A stretch of 64,000 nucleotides of DNA from Clostridium homopropionicum DSM 5847 (GCF_001263795.1 NZ_LHUR01000042.1:62001-126000), one strand, 5' to 3'; shown: positions 1-10,461, counted from the first letter of the stretch. Program-made: numbers and translations. Notes: generated by a model from the letters alone, not told the origin.

Positions 1-1190
1 ATAGCTTTTATAAAGGCACTTTCAAAATTTCTATCTATTGCCATAACTTCACCTGTTGCCTTCATTTGAGTTCCTAGCCTTCTAGCCGCTGTATTGAACT
101 TATCAAATGGCCATTTTGGCATTTTTACAACAACATAGTCTAAGGCTGGCTCAAAACAAGCACTAGAATTTTGAGTTACATAATTTTTAAGCTCATCTAA
201 GCTGTATCCAATTGCAATCTTTGAAGCAATCTTTGCAATAGGATATCCTGCAGCCTTTGAAGCAAGAGCACTAGAACGGCTAACTCTTGGATTAACTTCT
301 ATTACTATATACCTTTTGCTAAATGGGTCTAAAGCAAATTGTATATTACATCCACCTTCGATTTTTAAATTTCTTATTATTTTAAGAGCAGAGTTTCTTA
401 ACATTTGATATTCTTTATCTGTTAAGGTTTGTGAAGGTGCAACAACTATACTGTCTCCTGTATGTACACCTACAGGATCTATATTTTCCATATTACATAT
501 TATAATACAATTATCTTTTTTATCTCTTATTACTTCGTATTCTAGTTCCTTCCACCCTGCAACGCTTTGTTCAAGAAGTATTTGATGTATTGGACTCAAT
601 GTAAGTCCAAGTTCGCATATCTCCATGTACTGCTCCATGGTTTCAGCAATTCCACCGCCGGTACCTCCTAAGGTATAAGCAGGTCTTATTATTATTGGTA
701 AACCATTCTTTTCAACGAATTCCTTACATTGTTCTAGGTTTACTGCAATAGTGCTAATAGGAATCGGCTCATCAATTTCAAGCATTAGCTTTTTAAATTC
801 TTCTCTGTCTTCTGCCTTTTTTATAGATTCGCTGTTTACTCCTAGAAGTTTAACACTAAATTTATCTAAGATTCCCTTTTCTTTTAGCTCCATTGCAATA
901 TTTAATGCTGTTTGACCACCGAAGCCTGCAAGTATTCCATCTGGTTTTTCTTTTTCTATTATTTTTTCAAGAACCTCTACTTTTAACGGCTCAATATATA
1001 TCTTATCTGCCATATGCATATCTGTCATAATTGTAGCTGGATTACTATTAACTAGAATTGTTTCTATTCCCTCTTCCTTTATTGACTTACAAGCCTGAGT
1101 CCCTGAATAGTCAAATTCTGCTGCTTGACCAATTATAATAGGTCCTGAACCTAATATTAATACTCTTTTTAAACTTTTATCTAATGGCAT
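1..1190 (-). CDS. carB: Carbamoyl-phosphate synthase large subunit (partial, N-terminal part)
   Basis: The large subunit makes carbamoyl phosphate from bicarbonate, ATP and the ammonia delivered by CarA, in the cytoplasm, for pyrimidine and arginine synthesis. Only the first ~396 residues are here; the gene runs off the left edge. The translation starts [18 protein letters not shown], carries [10 protein letters not shown] near residue 21, the ATP-grasp glycine-rich segment ([12 protein letters not shown], about residues 169-180) and the ATP-grasp motif [11 protein letters not shown]. The ATG at 1188-1190 follows a GGGGG-type ribosome binding site. It lies 39 bases after carA on the same strand, so it is read with carA and shares its PyrR control. 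Confidence 0.95.
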   Translation of the reverse strand, partial: MPLDKSLKRVLILGSGPIIIGQAAEFDYSGTQACKSIKEEGIETILVNSNPATIMTDMHMADKIYIEPLKVEVLEKIIEKEKPDGILAGFGGQTALNIAMELKEKGILDKFSVKLLGVNSESIKKAEDREEFKKLMLEIDEPIPISTIAVNLEQCKEFVEKNGLPIIIRPAYTLGGTGGGIAETMEQYMEICELGLTLSPIHQILLEQSVAGWKELEYEVIRDKKDNCIIICNMENIDPVGVHTGDSIVVAPSQTLTDKEYQMLRNSALKIIRNLKIEGGCNIQFALDPFSKRYIVIEVNPRVSRSSALASKAAGYPIAKIASKIAIGYSLDELKNYVTQNSSACFEPALDYVVVKMPKWPFDKFNTAARRLGTQMKATGEVMAIDRNFESAFIKA

Positions 1191-1229
1191 AGCTTTACCC
1201 CCTAGCTCCTTATTCTATTTTCCTGCTCC

Positions 1230-2300
1230 TTAAGCGTTTTTATCCATGTTTTCGATAAACATATCAAATAAATACGCTGAATCAGCTGGTCCTGGTGCAC
1301 CCTCTGGATGAAACTGAACAGAAAATATTGGAAGAGATTTATGCTTAATTCCCTCTACTGTATTATCGTTTAAATTTATATGAGTGACAACTAAATTCTT
1401 ATCCTTTATGCTTTCAGAATCCACTGCGTATCCATGATTTTGAGCTGTTATATATGCTTTATCTCTATTTATATCATAAACACCATGGTTACCGCCTCTG
1501 TGTCCAAATTTTAGTTTGTATGTGTCTCCACCGAAGGAAAGAGCTAAAATTTGATGTCCAAGGCATATTCCAAAGGTAGGCTTTACCTCAACTAATTTTT
1601 TCACTGTTTCAATTGCTTCTGGAACATCCTTTGGATCTCCAGGACCGTTACTAAGCATAACTCCATCAGGATTTAATTCCATTATCTTCTCAAAGCTGGT
1701 GTCATAAGGCACAACTGTTATATCACAATTTCTTTGCTTTAAATCTCTTATTATATTCTTCTTTGCTCCAAAGTCCATTAATACTACTTTATGACCTTTT
1801 CCTTCAATTTTATATATTTCTTTAGTGCTTACCTGCTCTACAAAATTCACTTCAGGTATAAAATTTTCAAGAATTTCTTTATATTTATCTAATGGCAAAT
1901 CTTCATTAGATATTAAACATTTCATAGCACCCTTACTTCTTATTTTCTTTGTTATGCTTCTTGTATCTACCCCATAAACTCCTACTATGTTCATTTTGTT
2001 TAGCATTGAACTAATGTCTTCTTCACAGGTATAGTTTGAAGGGCTATCACAGATTGACTTTACAACAAAACCCTTTGCGTGTACTTTTTCTGATTCTAAG
2101 TGTTCATTATTTACTCCGTAGTTACCGATTAGTGGGTAAGTCATTGTTATTACTTGACCTGCATAGGATGGATCAGTCAATATTTCTCCATAACCTGTCA
2201 TAGAAGTATTAAATACTATTTCTCCTAATGATGTTCCTATTTTTCCGAAACCTTTACCCTTATATATTGTTCCATCTTCAAGATACAATATTCCATTCAC
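1230..2300 (-). CDS. carA: Carbamoyl-phosphate synthase small (glutaminase) subunit
   Basis: CarA hydrolyses glutamine and passes ammonia to CarB. The 356-residue protein has the usual two halves: an N-terminal CPSase small-chain domain (MTGYGEILTDPSYAGQ near residue 34) and a class I glutamine amidotransferase domain with SNGPGDP, the nucleophile motif GICLGHQ (about residue 241) and the histidine/glutamate motif QFHPEGAPGP near the C-terminus. The start is GTG at 2298-2300, nine bases after an AGGGGG ribosome binding site. It is the first gene after two PyrR attenuators, so it should be repressed by uridine nucleotides. Confidence 0.95.
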   Translation of the reverse strand: MNGILYLEDGTIYKGKGFGKIGTSLGEIVFNTSMTGYGEILTDPSYAGQVITMTYPLIGNYGVNNEHLESEKVHAKGFVVKSICDSPSNYTCEEDISSMLNKMNIVGVYGVDTRSITKKIRSKGAMKCLISNEDLPLDKYKEILENFIPEVNFVEQVSTKEIYKIEGKGHKVVLMDFGAKKNIIRDLKQRNCDITVVPYDTSFEKIMELNPDGVMLSNGPGDPKDVPEAIETVKKLVEVKPTFGICLGHQILALSFGGDTYKLKFGHRGGNHGVYDINRDKAYITAQNHGYAVDSESIKDKNLVVTHINLNDNTVEGIKHKSLPIFSVQFHPEGAPGPADSAYLFDMFIENMDKNA

Positions 2301-2542
2301 TATTTATTACCCCCTGTAATTGTAAATACATTTTCACATATGCGGAAAATTATTCACCAAATTTATATTTTCGTGCCTATTTTAAAGCTAGTAATCTAAA
2401 TGTAAAAAATCATGTATTTTAATAAGTAAATGTTAATACCTACTACTTAATTTTTAAAAACACTCATTATATTTATACAAAATATATTTATATTTATACA
2501 AAGAGTATCATTTTCATTTTTTAATGTCAATACTTAGTGTAC

Positions 2543-2573
2543 AAAAAAACCTTCTGCAGACCGGCAGAAGGTT
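2543..2573 (-). terminator. Second intrinsic terminator of the carAB leader (attenuator B)
   Basis: On the minus strand AACCTTCTGC pairs with GCAGAAGGTT around a short CGGTCT loop and is followed by a run of seven T. The 5' arm is complementary to the AAGGTT at the end of the PyrR loop upstream, which is the expected antiterminator pairing. Confidence 0.85.
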
Positions 2574-2625
2574 ATAATATCCCTAGTTATCAACTATTTA
2601 GCAGTAAAATACTACGATTATTTAA

Positions 2626-2656
2626 CCTTTCTAATCTCTCTGGACTAAATTAAAGG
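2626..2656 (-). promoter_or_regulatory. PyrR-binding loop B (anti-antiterminator) of carAB
   Basis: The minus strand reads CCTTTAATTTAGTCCAGAGAGA then TTAGAAAGG. This contains the PyrR consensus (AGTCC-AGAGAG) in a stem closed by CCTTT and AAAGG. PyrR with UMP would hold this stem and let terminator B form. Confidence 0.8.
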
Positions 2657-2681
2657 TATTCAGATATTTAATTTTAGGCAT

Positions 2682-2709
2682 AAAAAAACTTCTGCACCAA
2701 GACAGAAGG
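2682..2709 (-). terminator. First intrinsic terminator of the carAB leader (attenuator A)
   Basis: The minus strand has CTTCTGTC, a short loop and GCAGAAG followed by seven T. Its 5' flank TCCTT can pair with AAGGA at the end of the upstream PyrR loop, giving the alternative antiterminator. Confidence 0.8.
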
Positions 2710-2730
2710 ATACCGCATCTTTCATCAGTT

Positions 2731-2760
2731 CCTTATTAGTCTCTCGGACTAGCTTAAAGG
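2731..2760 (-). promoter_or_regulatory. PyrR-binding loop A of carAB
   Basis: The minus strand reads CCTTTAAGCTAGTCCGAGAG then ACTAATAAGG. It contains the exact core AGTCCGAGAGACT of PyrR-bound RNA and closes with CCTT/AAGG. Confidence 0.85.
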
Positions 2761-2781
2761 CTTACTGCATTTATTTATATT

Positions 2782-2810
2782 ATGTTATCATAAAAAACAA
2801 TTTCCGTCAA
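2782..2810 (-). promoter_or_regulatory. SigmaA-type promoter of carAB
   Basis: The minus strand has TTGACG, 17 bases, then TAACAT, just upstream of attenuator A. The -35 is strong and the -10 is moderate. Confidence 0.6.
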
Positions 2811-2897
2811 TATTTTTATAAATTACGAACATTCATTTTTTTATACATTTTATAATTCGTAATATAACGAGAGTTTTATCGAATTTTCATTTTAATA

Positions 2898-2926
2898 TTA
2901 ACATTTTCACTTTTTTGTTGTATAAT
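2898..2926 (+). promoter_or_regulatory. SigmaA-type promoter of pflBA
   Basis: TTAACA, 17 bases, TATAAT, about 80 bases before the pflB start and back to back with the carAB promoter. Confidence 0.65.
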
Positions 2927-3005
2927 CTAAATTGTGTCTAGCAAATAAATATATTAAATTTCTACATAAGAAAAAATAAAAAAATAATTTTAGGGAGGAT
3001 TTTAT

Positions 3006-5252
3006 ATGTTTAAACAATGGGATGGATTTAAAATAAGCACTTGGACTGAAGAAATAGATGTAAGAAATTTTATTCAAAAAAACTATACTTTATACGAAGG
3101 TGATGAGAGCTTTCTATCAGCCCCTACAAAAAGAACTAAAGCTATTTGGGAAAAAGCTAACTCACTTATAATAAAAGACATAAAAGAAGGTGTATCTGGG
3201 GTAGAAACAAGTAAATTTTCTTCTATTGATGGCTTTACCCCTTGCTACTTAGATAAAGAAAATGAACTTATAGTTGGATTTCAAGCTGATGCTCCATTAA
3301 AAAGGCTTATGAACCCATACGGCGGAATGAGAATGGTAGAACAATCTCTTGAGGAATATGGTTATAAAATGGAATCTGGATTAAAAGAAACCTTTACTAA
3401 ATATAGAAAAACTCACAACGAAGGTGTTTTCGATGCATACACTGAAGAAACAAAGGTTGCAAGACACGTAGGTCTTCTAACTGGATTACCTGATGCTTAC
3501 GGAAGAGGAAGAATTATTGGAGACTATAGAAGAATAGCTCTATATGGAATAGATTATTTAATTGAAGATAAGAAAAAAGATTTAAAAAATTTAAAAGGCC
3601 CTGCTATAGATGACATGATTAAACTTCGTGAAGAAGTTTCTGAACAAATTAAAGCATTAAAAAAGATAAAAGCCATGGCTGCTAGCTATGGGATTGATAT
3701 TTCTGAACCTGCAAAAAATTCACATGAAGCCATACAAACTATATACTTCTCTTATTTAGCTGGTGCAAGAGAAAATAATGGTGCAGCTATGTCCCTTGGA
3801 AGAGTATCTACTTTTATGGATATATTTATTGAAAGAGATTTAAAAAATGGACTAATTACTGAGGAAGAAGCTCAAGAGCTTGTAGATCAATTTGTAATTA
3901 AATTAAGAATGGTGAGACACCTTAGAACTCCTGAATATAACGAATTATTTGCCGGAGATCCAACCTGGATTACTGAATCCATAGGTGGAGTTGGAATAAA
4001 CGGAAAGCCATTAGTTACTAAAAACTCTTTTAGATTCTTGCACACTTTAACAAATTTAGGTCCTGCTCCAGAGCCAAACATGACTGTGTTATGGTCAGAA
4101 AAATTAACTGGGGGCTTTAAAAAATACTGTGCAAAAATGTCTATTGAAACAGATGCAATTCAATATGAAAATGATGACTTGATGAGACCTGTTTATGGAG
4201 ATGACTACGGTATTGCTTGCTGTGTTTCTGCAATGCAAATAGGAAAACAAATGCAGCTTTTTGGTGCCAGAGCTAATCTTGCTAAATCCTTATTATATGC
4301 TATAAACGGTGGAATAGATGAGATAGCTAAAGAAAAAGATGGAAGCACAATAAAAGTAGTTCCAAACATACCTTTGATATCAGATGAAACCTTAGATTAT
4401 AAGAAGGTTAAAGAAAATTATTGGAAAGTAATAGAATATGTTGCAGAGTTATATGTAGATACTATGAATACAATACATTACATGCACGATAAATACGCTT
4501 ACGAGTCAAGCCAAATGGCATTACATGATACAAAAGTTCATAGATTCATGGCCTTTGGAATAGCTGGCCTATCTTGTATAGCTGACTCCTTAAGTGCCAT
4601 AAAATTTGCTAAGGTTAAACCTATAAGAGATGACGCTGGTATTGCTGTAGATTTTGATATACAAGGAGATTTCCCAAAATACGGAAACGACGACGACAGA
4701 GTTGATGATATAGCTGTAGAAGTAGTTAAGAAGTTTTCTTCTGAATTAAAAAAGCATGCTGCATATAGAAACGCTGAACATACTTTATCAGCCCTTACCA
4801 TAACCTCAAATGTTGTATATGGTAAGAAAACCGGTTCAACACCTGATGGAAGATTAAAAGGAGAACCTCTTGCTCCTGGAGCAAATCCAATGCACGGAAG
4901 AGATTCAAACGGTGCCCTTGCGTCATTAAATTCAGTAGCTAAAATACCATATAGGGAATGGTGTCAAGATGGAGTTTCTAATACCTTCTCAATTGTTCCA
5001 GATGCCTTAGGGAAAGATGAAATTTCTAGAATTAACAATTTAGCTAACATTATTGATGGATATTGTTCTCAAGGTGGTTTCCATTTAAACATAAATGTAT
5101 TAAATAGAACTACACTAATTGACGCTATGGAGAACCCTGAAAAATATCCTACGTTAACTATAAGAATTTCAGGCTATGCTGTTCATTTTAATAGATTAAC
5201 TAAAAAGCAACAACTGGAAGTTATTAAGAGAACTTTCCATGAAAAGATGTAA
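3006..5252 (+). CDS. pflB: Formate C-acetyltransferase (pyruvate formate-lyase)
   Basis: This glycyl-radical enzyme converts pyruvate and CoA to acetyl-CoA and formate in anaerobic cytoplasm. The 748 residues match the family length. The active-site cysteine pair is visible as GIACCVSAM (Cys405-Cys406) and the radical glycine as RISGYAVHF (Gly723) near the C-terminus. The ATG follows a GGGAGG site by seven bases. The activating enzyme pflA starts 24 bases downstream, so the two form one operon with a promoter at 2898-2926. It supplies acetyl-CoA and C1 units during fermentation. Confidence 0.97.
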   Translation: MFKQWDGFKISTWTEEIDVRNFIQKNYTLYEGDESFLSAPTKRTKAIWEKANSLIIKDIKEGVSGVETSKFSSIDGFTPCYLDKENELIVGFQADAPLKRLMNPYGGMRMVEQSLEEYGYKMESGLKETFTKYRKTHNEGVFDAYTEETKVARHVGLLTGLPDAYGRGRIIGDYRRIALYGIDYLIEDKKKDLKNLKGPAIDDMIKLREEVSEQIKALKKIKAMAASYGIDISEPAKNSHEAIQTIYFSYLAGARENNGAAMSLGRVSTFMDIFIERDLKNGLITEEEAQELVDQFVIKLRMVRHLRTPEYNELFAGDPTWITESIGGVGINGKPLVTKNSFRFLHTLTNLGPAPEPNMTVLWSEKLTGGFKKYCAKMSIETDAIQYENDDLMRPVYGDDYGIACCVSAMQIGKQMQLFGARANLAKSLLYAINGGIDEIAKEKDGSTIKVVPNIPLISDETLDYKKVKENYWKVIEYVAELYVDTMNTIHYMHDKYAYESSQMALHDTKVHRFMAFGIAGLSCIADSLSAIKFAKVKPIRDDAGIAVDFDIQGDFPKYGNDDDRVDDIAVEVVKKFSSELKKHAAYRNAEHTLSALTITSNVVYGKKTGSTPDGRLKGEPLAPGANPMHGRDSNGALASLNSVAKIPYREWCQDGVSNTFSIVPDALGKDEISRINNLANIIDGYCSQGGFHLNINVLNRTTLIDAMENPEKYPTLTIRISGYAVHFNRLTKKQQLEVIKRTFHEKM

Positions 5253-5276
5253 TTATAAATTTTAGGAGGCGCATTA

Positions 5277-5993
5277 ATGACCATAGGTAGAATTCACTCT
5301 TTTGAAAGCATGGGTCTTGTGGATGGACCGGGAATAAGAAATGTAATTTTTCTTCAAGGATGCCCTTTAAGATGTCTTTTTTGTCATAATCCTGATACTT
5401 GGAATTTTAACGAGGGTACTGAAACTACTCCTGAGGAATTAATGGAAAAAATTCTTCGTTTTAAGCCATATTTTAAAAATGGTGGAGGAGTAACCTTTTC
5501 TGGTGGAGAGCCATTAATGCAGCCTGACTTTTTACTTGAAACTTTAAAGCTATGTAAGGAGCATAACATCCATACTGCTATAGATACCTCTGGTTATGGA
5601 AATGAAAAGTTAGATGAAATTTTAAGTTTTACTGACTTAGTAATTTTAGATATCAAACATGTAAATGAAAATGATTTTTTATCTCTTACTGGAGTATCAA
5701 TGAAAAGATTAAATAAGTTCATTGAAGCTATAAACAATTCTAACGCAAGAGTACTTATAAGGCATGTGGTTGTTCCTGGAATTACAGATTCTAAAGATCA
5801 CTTAGAAAATCTTAAAAATATAATAAAAACTATCCACAATGTTGATAAAGTTGAGTTGCTGCCTTATCATACTTTGGGAGTTCACAAATATGATACACTG
5901 AATTATCTCTATAAACTTAAAGATCTGCCTCCTATGGATAAAATTTTGTGCTCACAGTTAGAAGAACAACTTTTAGAAAATCTAAATTATTAG
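5277..5993 (+). CDS. pflA: Pyruvate formate-lyase activating enzyme (radical SAM)
   Basis: PflA uses S-adenosylmethionine and a [4Fe-4S] cluster to put the glycyl radical on PflB. The 238-residue protein has the radical SAM signature CPLRCLFCHN (CX3CX2C) near residue 29, the glycine-rich GGGVTFSGGEP motif near residue 66, and TAIDTSGYG further on, all typical of this family. It follows pflB in the same operon, with AGGAGG before the ATG, and ends before a hairpin terminator. Confidence 0.95.
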   Translation: MTIGRIHSFESMGLVDGPGIRNVIFLQGCPLRCLFCHNPDTWNFNEGTETTPEELMEKILRFKPYFKNGGGVTFSGGEPLMQPDFLLETLKLCKEHNIHTAIDTSGYGNEKLDEILSFTDLVILDIKHVNENDFLSLTGVSMKRLNKFIEAINNSNARVLIRHVVVPGITDSKDHLENLKNIIKTIHNVDKVELLPYHTLGVHKYDTLNYLYKLKDLPPMDKILCSQLEEQLLENLNY

Positions 5994-6005
5994 TATTATT
6001 TCAAT

Positions 6006-6057
6006 AAAAAGTTAGTAATTTAAAAACAATTATGTTATTAAATTATTAACTTTTTTT
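6006..6057 (+). terminator. Terminator after pflA
   Basis: AAAGTTA-TAATTTAA pairs with TTAAATTA-TAACTTT across a ~16-base loop and ends in seven T. Confidence 0.75.
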
Positions 6058-6116
6058 ACTTGCGAACCATTTTTACTATACTTACGTATTAAATATTAAA
6101 GATTAGTAATATAAGA

Positions 6117-6146
6117 TTTACAACAATTGTAAATATATGGTATAAT
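6117..6146 (+). promoter_or_regulatory. Promoter with overlapping inverted repeat before the phosphodiester glycosidase gene
   Basis: TTACAA (6118-6123), 17 bases, TATAAT (6141-6146). A perfect inverted repeat TTTACAA-CAA-TTGTAAA (6117-6133) covers the -35 box and looks like an operator. Confidence 0.6.
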
Positions 6147-6187
6147 CTTATATATTTTTCTATCCCCTATATAAAGGAGAATTTATT

Positions 6188-7210
6188 TTGAAAATTATAA
6201 AAAAATTATTTAAGATATTTATAATTTTATTATTATTCATCATTGGTAGCACAGCTTTCTTACTTTACGGTCCCTTTGAGAAGCCTAGAGAATTGTGGAT
6301 AAATACTGCAATGTCTACTTATACTCATCAGTATTTAGCTACCTTTCTTTTCCCTAAATCTACCATAGATAAAGTATTATCCCAAAATAGCATTAATGAT
6401 AAAAATGAAAAGGTAAATATAAAAAGTATAGACATAAAAAATCTGGAATCTTTATCTGCTTTTAATTTTAATAAATCAAATGAATTCGATCTTCAAGAAA
6501 ACTCACATAAATCTGATGTTTCTTCAAATGATTACTGTAATTTAAATTTCATTAGTGGTAAAGGATTTAAAGGATACTTACTAACTATTTCCGATCCATC
6601 GATGGTTTCAGTTGACGTAACTGAAAATCTAAATGAAAGAGGAATTAAAATTAAGGACTATATAAAGACAAAAAAAGTTTCTGCTGCAATCAATGGCGGA
6701 GGTTTTAAGGATGATAGTGGTCACGGCAACGGTGGTAATCCATTAGGAATTATAATTAAAGATAGCAAGATAATTTTCACCGAAGACAAGGCAAGTTATA
6801 ACTTTATAGGCTTTAACAAGGATAACATATTAATTGCTGGTAACTATTCTCTCAATGAAATAAAAAAAATGAATATAAGAGACGGATTAAGCTATTTCTG
6901 CAGACTTATTGTTAATGGCAAGGGTCTTATTGAAGAAAGCTCAAATAACTCAGGTATTCAACCTCGTACTGCTATTGGTCAAACTAAGGATGGAAAGATT
7001 TTAATGCTAGTAATAGACGGAAGGCAGCTTCACAGTATAGGTGCAACTTTAAAACAAGTCCAAGATATTATGCTTGAGTATAGTGCTTATAACGCAGTAA
7101 GTCTTGACGGGGGATCCTCAAGTGTCATGTACTACAAAAATGAAATTGTAAGTAAGCCATCCAGCCAATATGGCGAAAGATTTTTGCCCTCCATATTTAT
7201 TGTTAAATAA
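6188..7210 (+). CDS. Membrane-anchored phosphodiester glycosidase family (NAGPA/DUF2233) protein
   Basis: The 340-residue protein starts with a lysine-rich N-terminus and one hydrophobic helix (about residues 8-30), so it is probably anchored in the membrane with the domain outside. The C-terminal half has the family signs AINGGGFKDD, NPLGIIIKDSKI, RTAIGQTKDG, and near the end NAVSLDGGSSSVMYY. Relatives act on phosphodiester-linked sugars or modify cell-surface polymers; the exact substrate cannot be read here. The start is TTG at 6188, seven bases after AAAGGAG. It is a single gene with its own promoter and it converges on pyrE. Confidence 0.8.
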   Translation: MKIIKKLFKIFIILLLFIIGSTAFLLYGPFEKPRELWINTAMSTYTHQYLATFLFPKSTIDKVLSQNSINDKNEKVNIKSIDIKNLESLSAFNFNKSNEFDLQENSHKSDVSSNDYCNLNFISGKGFKGYLLTISDPSMVSVDVTENLNERGIKIKDYIKTKKVSAAINGGGFKDDSGHGNGGNPLGIIIKDSKIIFTEDKASYNFIGFNKDNILIAGNYSLNEIKKMNIRDGLSYFCRLIVNGKGLIEESSNNSGIQPRTAIGQTKDGKILMLVIDGRQLHSIGATLKQVQDIMLEYSAYNAVSLDGGSSSVMYYKNEIVSKPSSQYGERFLPSIFIVK

Positions 7211-7212
7211 AA

Positions 7213-7253
7213 GAAATCCATAGACATATCCTTTAAATATGTTTATGGATTTC
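7213..7253. terminator. Bidirectional terminator between the glycosidase gene and pyrE
   Basis: GAAATCCATA-ACATAT pairs with ATATGT-TATGGATTTC. It lies between the ends of two converging genes and can serve both. Confidence 0.7.
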
Positions 7254-7259
7254 TCACAT

Positions 7260-7832
7260 TTACTTTATATTTCTGCTACCAGGCTTTATATATTCTAACC
7301 CTTGCTTGCATAATGGACATTCCTCTGGAGTAAAGCTTTCAATTTCAAGCTCTACGGCACTATAAATAGGATATTGTATATTGCTTGTTTTTCTATCAAC
7401 TATACAAGCAATTCCAATTACCTCTCCTCCTAAGCTCTTTATAACCTCTGCAGTTTCAAGAGATGATTTTCCAGTAGTTACTACATCTTCTGTTATTAAA
7501 ACTTTTTGCCCTGGTTTTATCTCAAAACCACGTCTAAGAGTCATTTTCCCATCTACTCTTTCAGTAAATATTGCTGGCTTCTGAAGTTGACGTCCTAGTT
7601 CATAAGCAACTATAATGCCTCCCATTGCTGGCCCTAAAACTATATCAAAATCTAAATCTTTTATTTTATTGTATGTAACACTTAATACCTTTTCTGCTTT
7701 ATCTGGATATTGTAAAAGCTTTGCACATTGTACATATCTATTGCTATGTCTACCTGAAGACAATAGAAAATGACCCTCTAATAAAGCATCAGCTTCCTTT
7801 AATATTTCTAATACATTAACATTATTGTTCAT
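7260..7832 (-). CDS. pyrE: Orotate phosphoribosyltransferase
   Basis: PyrE joins orotate to PRPP to make orotidine 5'-phosphate, step five of UMP synthesis. The 190-residue protein has the PRPP-binding motif [13 protein letters not shown] near residue 108 and the [17 protein letters not shown] segment. It carries a C-terminal cysteine-containing tail (ECPLCKQG) seen in the clostridial form. The ATG follows GGAGGG by six bases. It is the last gene of the pyr operon and is separated from pyrD by a repeat-rich gap. Confidence 0.95.
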   Translation of the reverse strand: MNNNVNVLEILKEADALLEGHFLLSSGRHSNRYVQCAKLLQYPDKAEKVLSVTYNKIKDLDFDIVLGPAMGGIIVAYELGRQLQKPAIFTERVDGKMTLRRGFEIKPGQKVLITEDVVTTGKSSLETAEVIKSLGGEVIGIACIVDRKTSNIQYPIYSAVELEIESFTPEECPLCKQGLEYIKPGSRNIK

Positions 7833-7869
7833 AATTTTACCCTCCGTTTTGTTAAAATAACTATTTTTT

Positions 7870-7942
7870 AGTCGCTAACCGCTAATCTCTAGTCGCTAAT
7901 CTCTAGTGATTAGATACTAGTCACTGGTTACTGGCTACTAGC
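7870..7942. repeat. CTAGT/GCTAAT-rich intercistronic repeat between pyrD and pyrE
   Basis: About 70 bases built from variants of short words: TAGTCGCTAA, CGCTAATCTC, TAGTGATTAG, ACTAGTCACT, GGCTACTAGC. Several words are partly self-complementary. A related block lies between pyrC and pyrF (10462-10516). Confidence 0.75.
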
Positions 7943-7950
7943 AACTTCCC

Positions 7951-8847
7951 TTAAACTATTCCTCTAATTTCACTTATATCTTTGATACCTTGTTCTTCCA
8001 TAAAGGTTTCTATTCCATTAATTATATCTAAACAAATATCTGGTTTCATAAAGTTTCCTGTTCCCACCTGCACAGCATGAGCACCAGCCATTATAAACTC
8101 AATAGCATCCTCAGCACTAGATATTCCTCCCATTCCTATTACAGGAACATCTACGTTTTTGCAGACCTCGTGAACCATTCTAAGCGCTATTGGCTTTATT
8201 GCAGGACCAGATAAACCGGCATATACATTGTTAAACACTGGCTTTCTATTCTTTATATCTATTGCCATGGCTTTAAAGGTATTTATTAAAGATATCCCAT
8301 CAGCTCCAGCCTTTACACAGCTTACAGCCATATCCACTATATCCTCTGCATTAGGGGATAGTTTAACTATTAAAGGTTTTTTACATATATTTTTTACTTC
8401 TTTTACAACCTCATAGGCAACCTTTGATTTTATTCCAAATGCCATACCACCGCTTTTTACATTTGGACAAGATATATTTAATTCTATCATATGCACATCT
8501 GTATCATTTAACTTTTCTATACCTTGTAAGTAATCCTCAATGCATCCTCCACCAAGATTAGCCAATATAACTGTATTCAGTTTTTTCATTTTAGGAATAT
8601 AGTCCTCAATAAATGAATCAACTCCTGGATTCTGAAGACCTACACTATTCATTATTCCACTAGCTGTTTCATATATTCTAATTCCGTCATTGCCTTCCTT
8701 TTTATTTATAGTTAAGCCCTTACTTGAAATGCCCCCTAGCTTTGATACATCATAAAGCTCTCTATATTCATCTCCAAAGCCAAAGGTACCAGAGGCAGCA
8801 ATTACAGGGTTCTTAAATTCTACTCCACATATATTTACATTAATCAT
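7951..8847 (-). CDS. pyrD: Dihydroorotate dehydrogenase, class 1B catalytic subunit
   Basis: PyrD oxidises dihydroorotate to orotate using FMN. In class 1B the electrons pass through PyrK to NAD. The 298-residue protein has [11 protein letters not shown] near residue 124 (the catalytic cysteine region), [11 protein letters not shown] at the N-terminus, and [21 protein letters not shown] in the phosphate-binding part. The start overlaps the end of pyrK by eight bases, which suggests coupled translation and fits a two-subunit enzyme. Confidence 0.95.
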   Translation of the reverse strand: MINVNICGVEFKNPVIAASGTFGFGDEYRELYDVSKLGGISSKGLTINKKEGNDGIRIYETASGIMNSVGLQNPGVDSFIEDYIPKMKKLNTVILANLGGGCIEDYLQGIEKLNDTDVHMIELNISCPNVKSGGMAFGIKSKVAYEVVKEVKNICKKPLIVKLSPNAEDIVDMAVSCVKAGADGISLINTFKAMAIDIKNRKPVFNNVYAGLSGPAIKPIALRMVHEVCKNVDVPVIGMGGISSAEDAIEFIMAGAHAVQVGTGNFMKPDICLDIINGIETFMEEQGIKDISEIRGIV

Positions 8848-9574
8848 TGAAAATCAAATCCCTTCCATTAAAAACTGGACCTTCTTTACAGCTTCTCTTA
8901 TTCCCTTCTTTTGTTTTGCATGTACACACTAAACAAGCACCTATTCCGCAGGCCATCCTCTTTTCCATAGATACATAAACATTTATATTTTTTTCGCTGC
9001 ACATATCTACTACTTTCTTCATCATAATTTCCGGTCCACAACATAAAACTAAATCATAATTTTCAACCTTTAAAAGGTCTGTAATATATCCTTTATGACC
9101 TTTGTTTCCACTTTCAGTAGCTACATATACTGATTTTACATACTTCTCTAATTCCTCTAGAGAATAATCTACCTCTCTAAAACCAGCATATAAATCAATT
9201 TCACAACCTTCTAGCTGTTTTACTAAGTAGTTCATAGGAGCTATACCTATGCCTCCAGCAACAATTGCTACCTTACCTTTTATCTTATCTAAAGGAAAGC
9301 CATTTCCTAGAGCTCCTGTAATTTGTATTTCATCACCTATCTGTAATTTACTTAATTCCCTTGTACCTTTTCCTACTAAAGCATAAAGAAAGCTTAGACA
9401 TTTTCCATCTACTTCATACACACTTATTGGTCTTGGAAGTATTAAACCTTCTTCCCAAGCCTTAAGCATATAAAATTGCCCTGGCTTTGCATAAAAATTT
9501 CCTTCCAGAACTAATTTATATATACCCTTAGAAATTTCTATATTTTCCTTAACTATTTCCTTTGAGTATTGCAT
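8840..9574 (-). CDS. pyrK: Dihydroorotate dehydrogenase electron transfer subunit
   Basis: PyrK carries FAD and a [2Fe-2S] cluster and links PyrD to NAD. The 244-residue protein has the FAD-binding RPISVYEV segment near residue 48, the NAD-binding [13 protein letters not shown] (about residues 105-117), and the C-terminal cluster ligands in [11 protein letters not shown] plus a fourth cysteine in RSCKEGPVF. It is next to pyrF and overlaps pyrD, as in other class 1B operons. Confidence 0.95.
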   Translation of the reverse strand: MQYSKEIVKENIEISKGIYKLVLEGNFYAKPGQFYMLKAWEEGLILPRPISVYEVDGKCLSFLYALVGKGTRELSKLQIGDEIQITGALGNGFPLDKIKGKVAIVAGGIGIAPMNYLVKQLEGCEIDLYAGFREVDYSLEELEKYVKSVYVATESGNKGHKGYITDLLKVENYDLVLCCGPEIMMKKVVDMCSEKNINVYVSMEKRMACGIGACLVCTCKTKEGNKRSCKEGPVFNGRDLIFND

Positions 9575-9579
9575 ACTTG

Positions 9580-10437
9580 CTACTCCCTTCCAAGTTCTTT
9601 CTTCATCTTTAGAACTTCTTCTCTAGCGTATTTTTGAAAGTTATCTTCTCCATCCTCATGTTTCTTATAAGCTAGCAAAATGCCTCTAGAAGAATTAACT
9701 ACTCCACCATTTCCATTTTTAAGATATACTTTAGCTTCTTCTGCTCCACCACCCTGTGCACCAAAGCCAGGTATTAAGAAGAATGTATTACTAAAGTCAC
9801 TTCTTATTTTAATTCCATCTTCTGCAGTTGTACATCCAACTACACCGCCTATGGAACTATATCCACAATAACCCATTACTTCTTTCCCTAGAACTTCTAA
9901 TTTTTCTCCAACTATATCATAAACTCTTTTACCAGATTTATCTTCTATATATTCAAAATCCTTAGATCCTGGATTTGATGTTCTAATTAAAACGAATATT
10001 CCTTTTTCTTTATTCTTCATATATGGAACAAAAGGCTCTATGCTGTCCATCCCCATATAAGGATTTAAAGTTATAAAATCTGTTTCAAAATCTCCTTCAA
10101 AATGACCCTTAGCATACATTTCTGCAGTCTTTGAGATATCTCCTCTTTTTATATCAGAGATAGCAATACTTTTAACTTCCTTAATATATTCTAAGGTTTT
10201 TTTATAAGCAAGTAAGCCTTTTATGCCATAAGCTTCATAATACGCTATTTGAACCTTAAAGCAAGCTGCTTGATCATAGGTAGCATCAATTATATTTTTA
10301 TTAAATTGGAAAAGTGCTTCCTCTATATCCGTATACTGTTTTCTAAAACCTTCAGGTATATAACCTAATTCCGTGTCCAAACCAACACATACATTTCCTC
10401 TTTTATTAACAGCCTCATACAATTTATCTATAATCAT
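9580..10437 (-). CDS. pyrF: Orotidine 5'-phosphate decarboxylase (long form)
   Basis: PyrF decarboxylates OMP to UMP, the last step of the pathway. At 285 residues it belongs to the longer PyrF subgroup common in clostridia and actinobacteria. It has the CVGLDTELG start of the barrel, the lysine/aspartate catalytic motif SDIKRGDI near residue 95, and LIPGFGAQGGG for phosphate binding. The ATG follows AAGGTGG. Only five bases separate it from pyrK. Confidence 0.93.
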   Translation of the reverse strand: MIIDKLYEAVNKRGNVCVGLDTELGYIPEGFRKQYTDIEEALFQFNKNIIDATYDQAACFKVQIAYYEAYGIKGLLAYKKTLEYIKEVKSIAISDIKRGDISKTAEMYAKGHFEGDFETDFITLNPYMGMDSIEPFVPYMKNKEKGIFVLIRTSNPGSKDFEYIEDKSGKRVYDIVGEKLEVLGKEVMGYCGYSSIGGVVGCTTAEDGIKIRSDFSNTFFLIPGFGAQGGGAEEAKVYLKNGNGGVVNSSRGILLAYKKHEDGEDNFQKYAREEVLKMKKELGRE

Positions 10438-10461
10438 TTTAATACCACCTTTTTGAATAAT

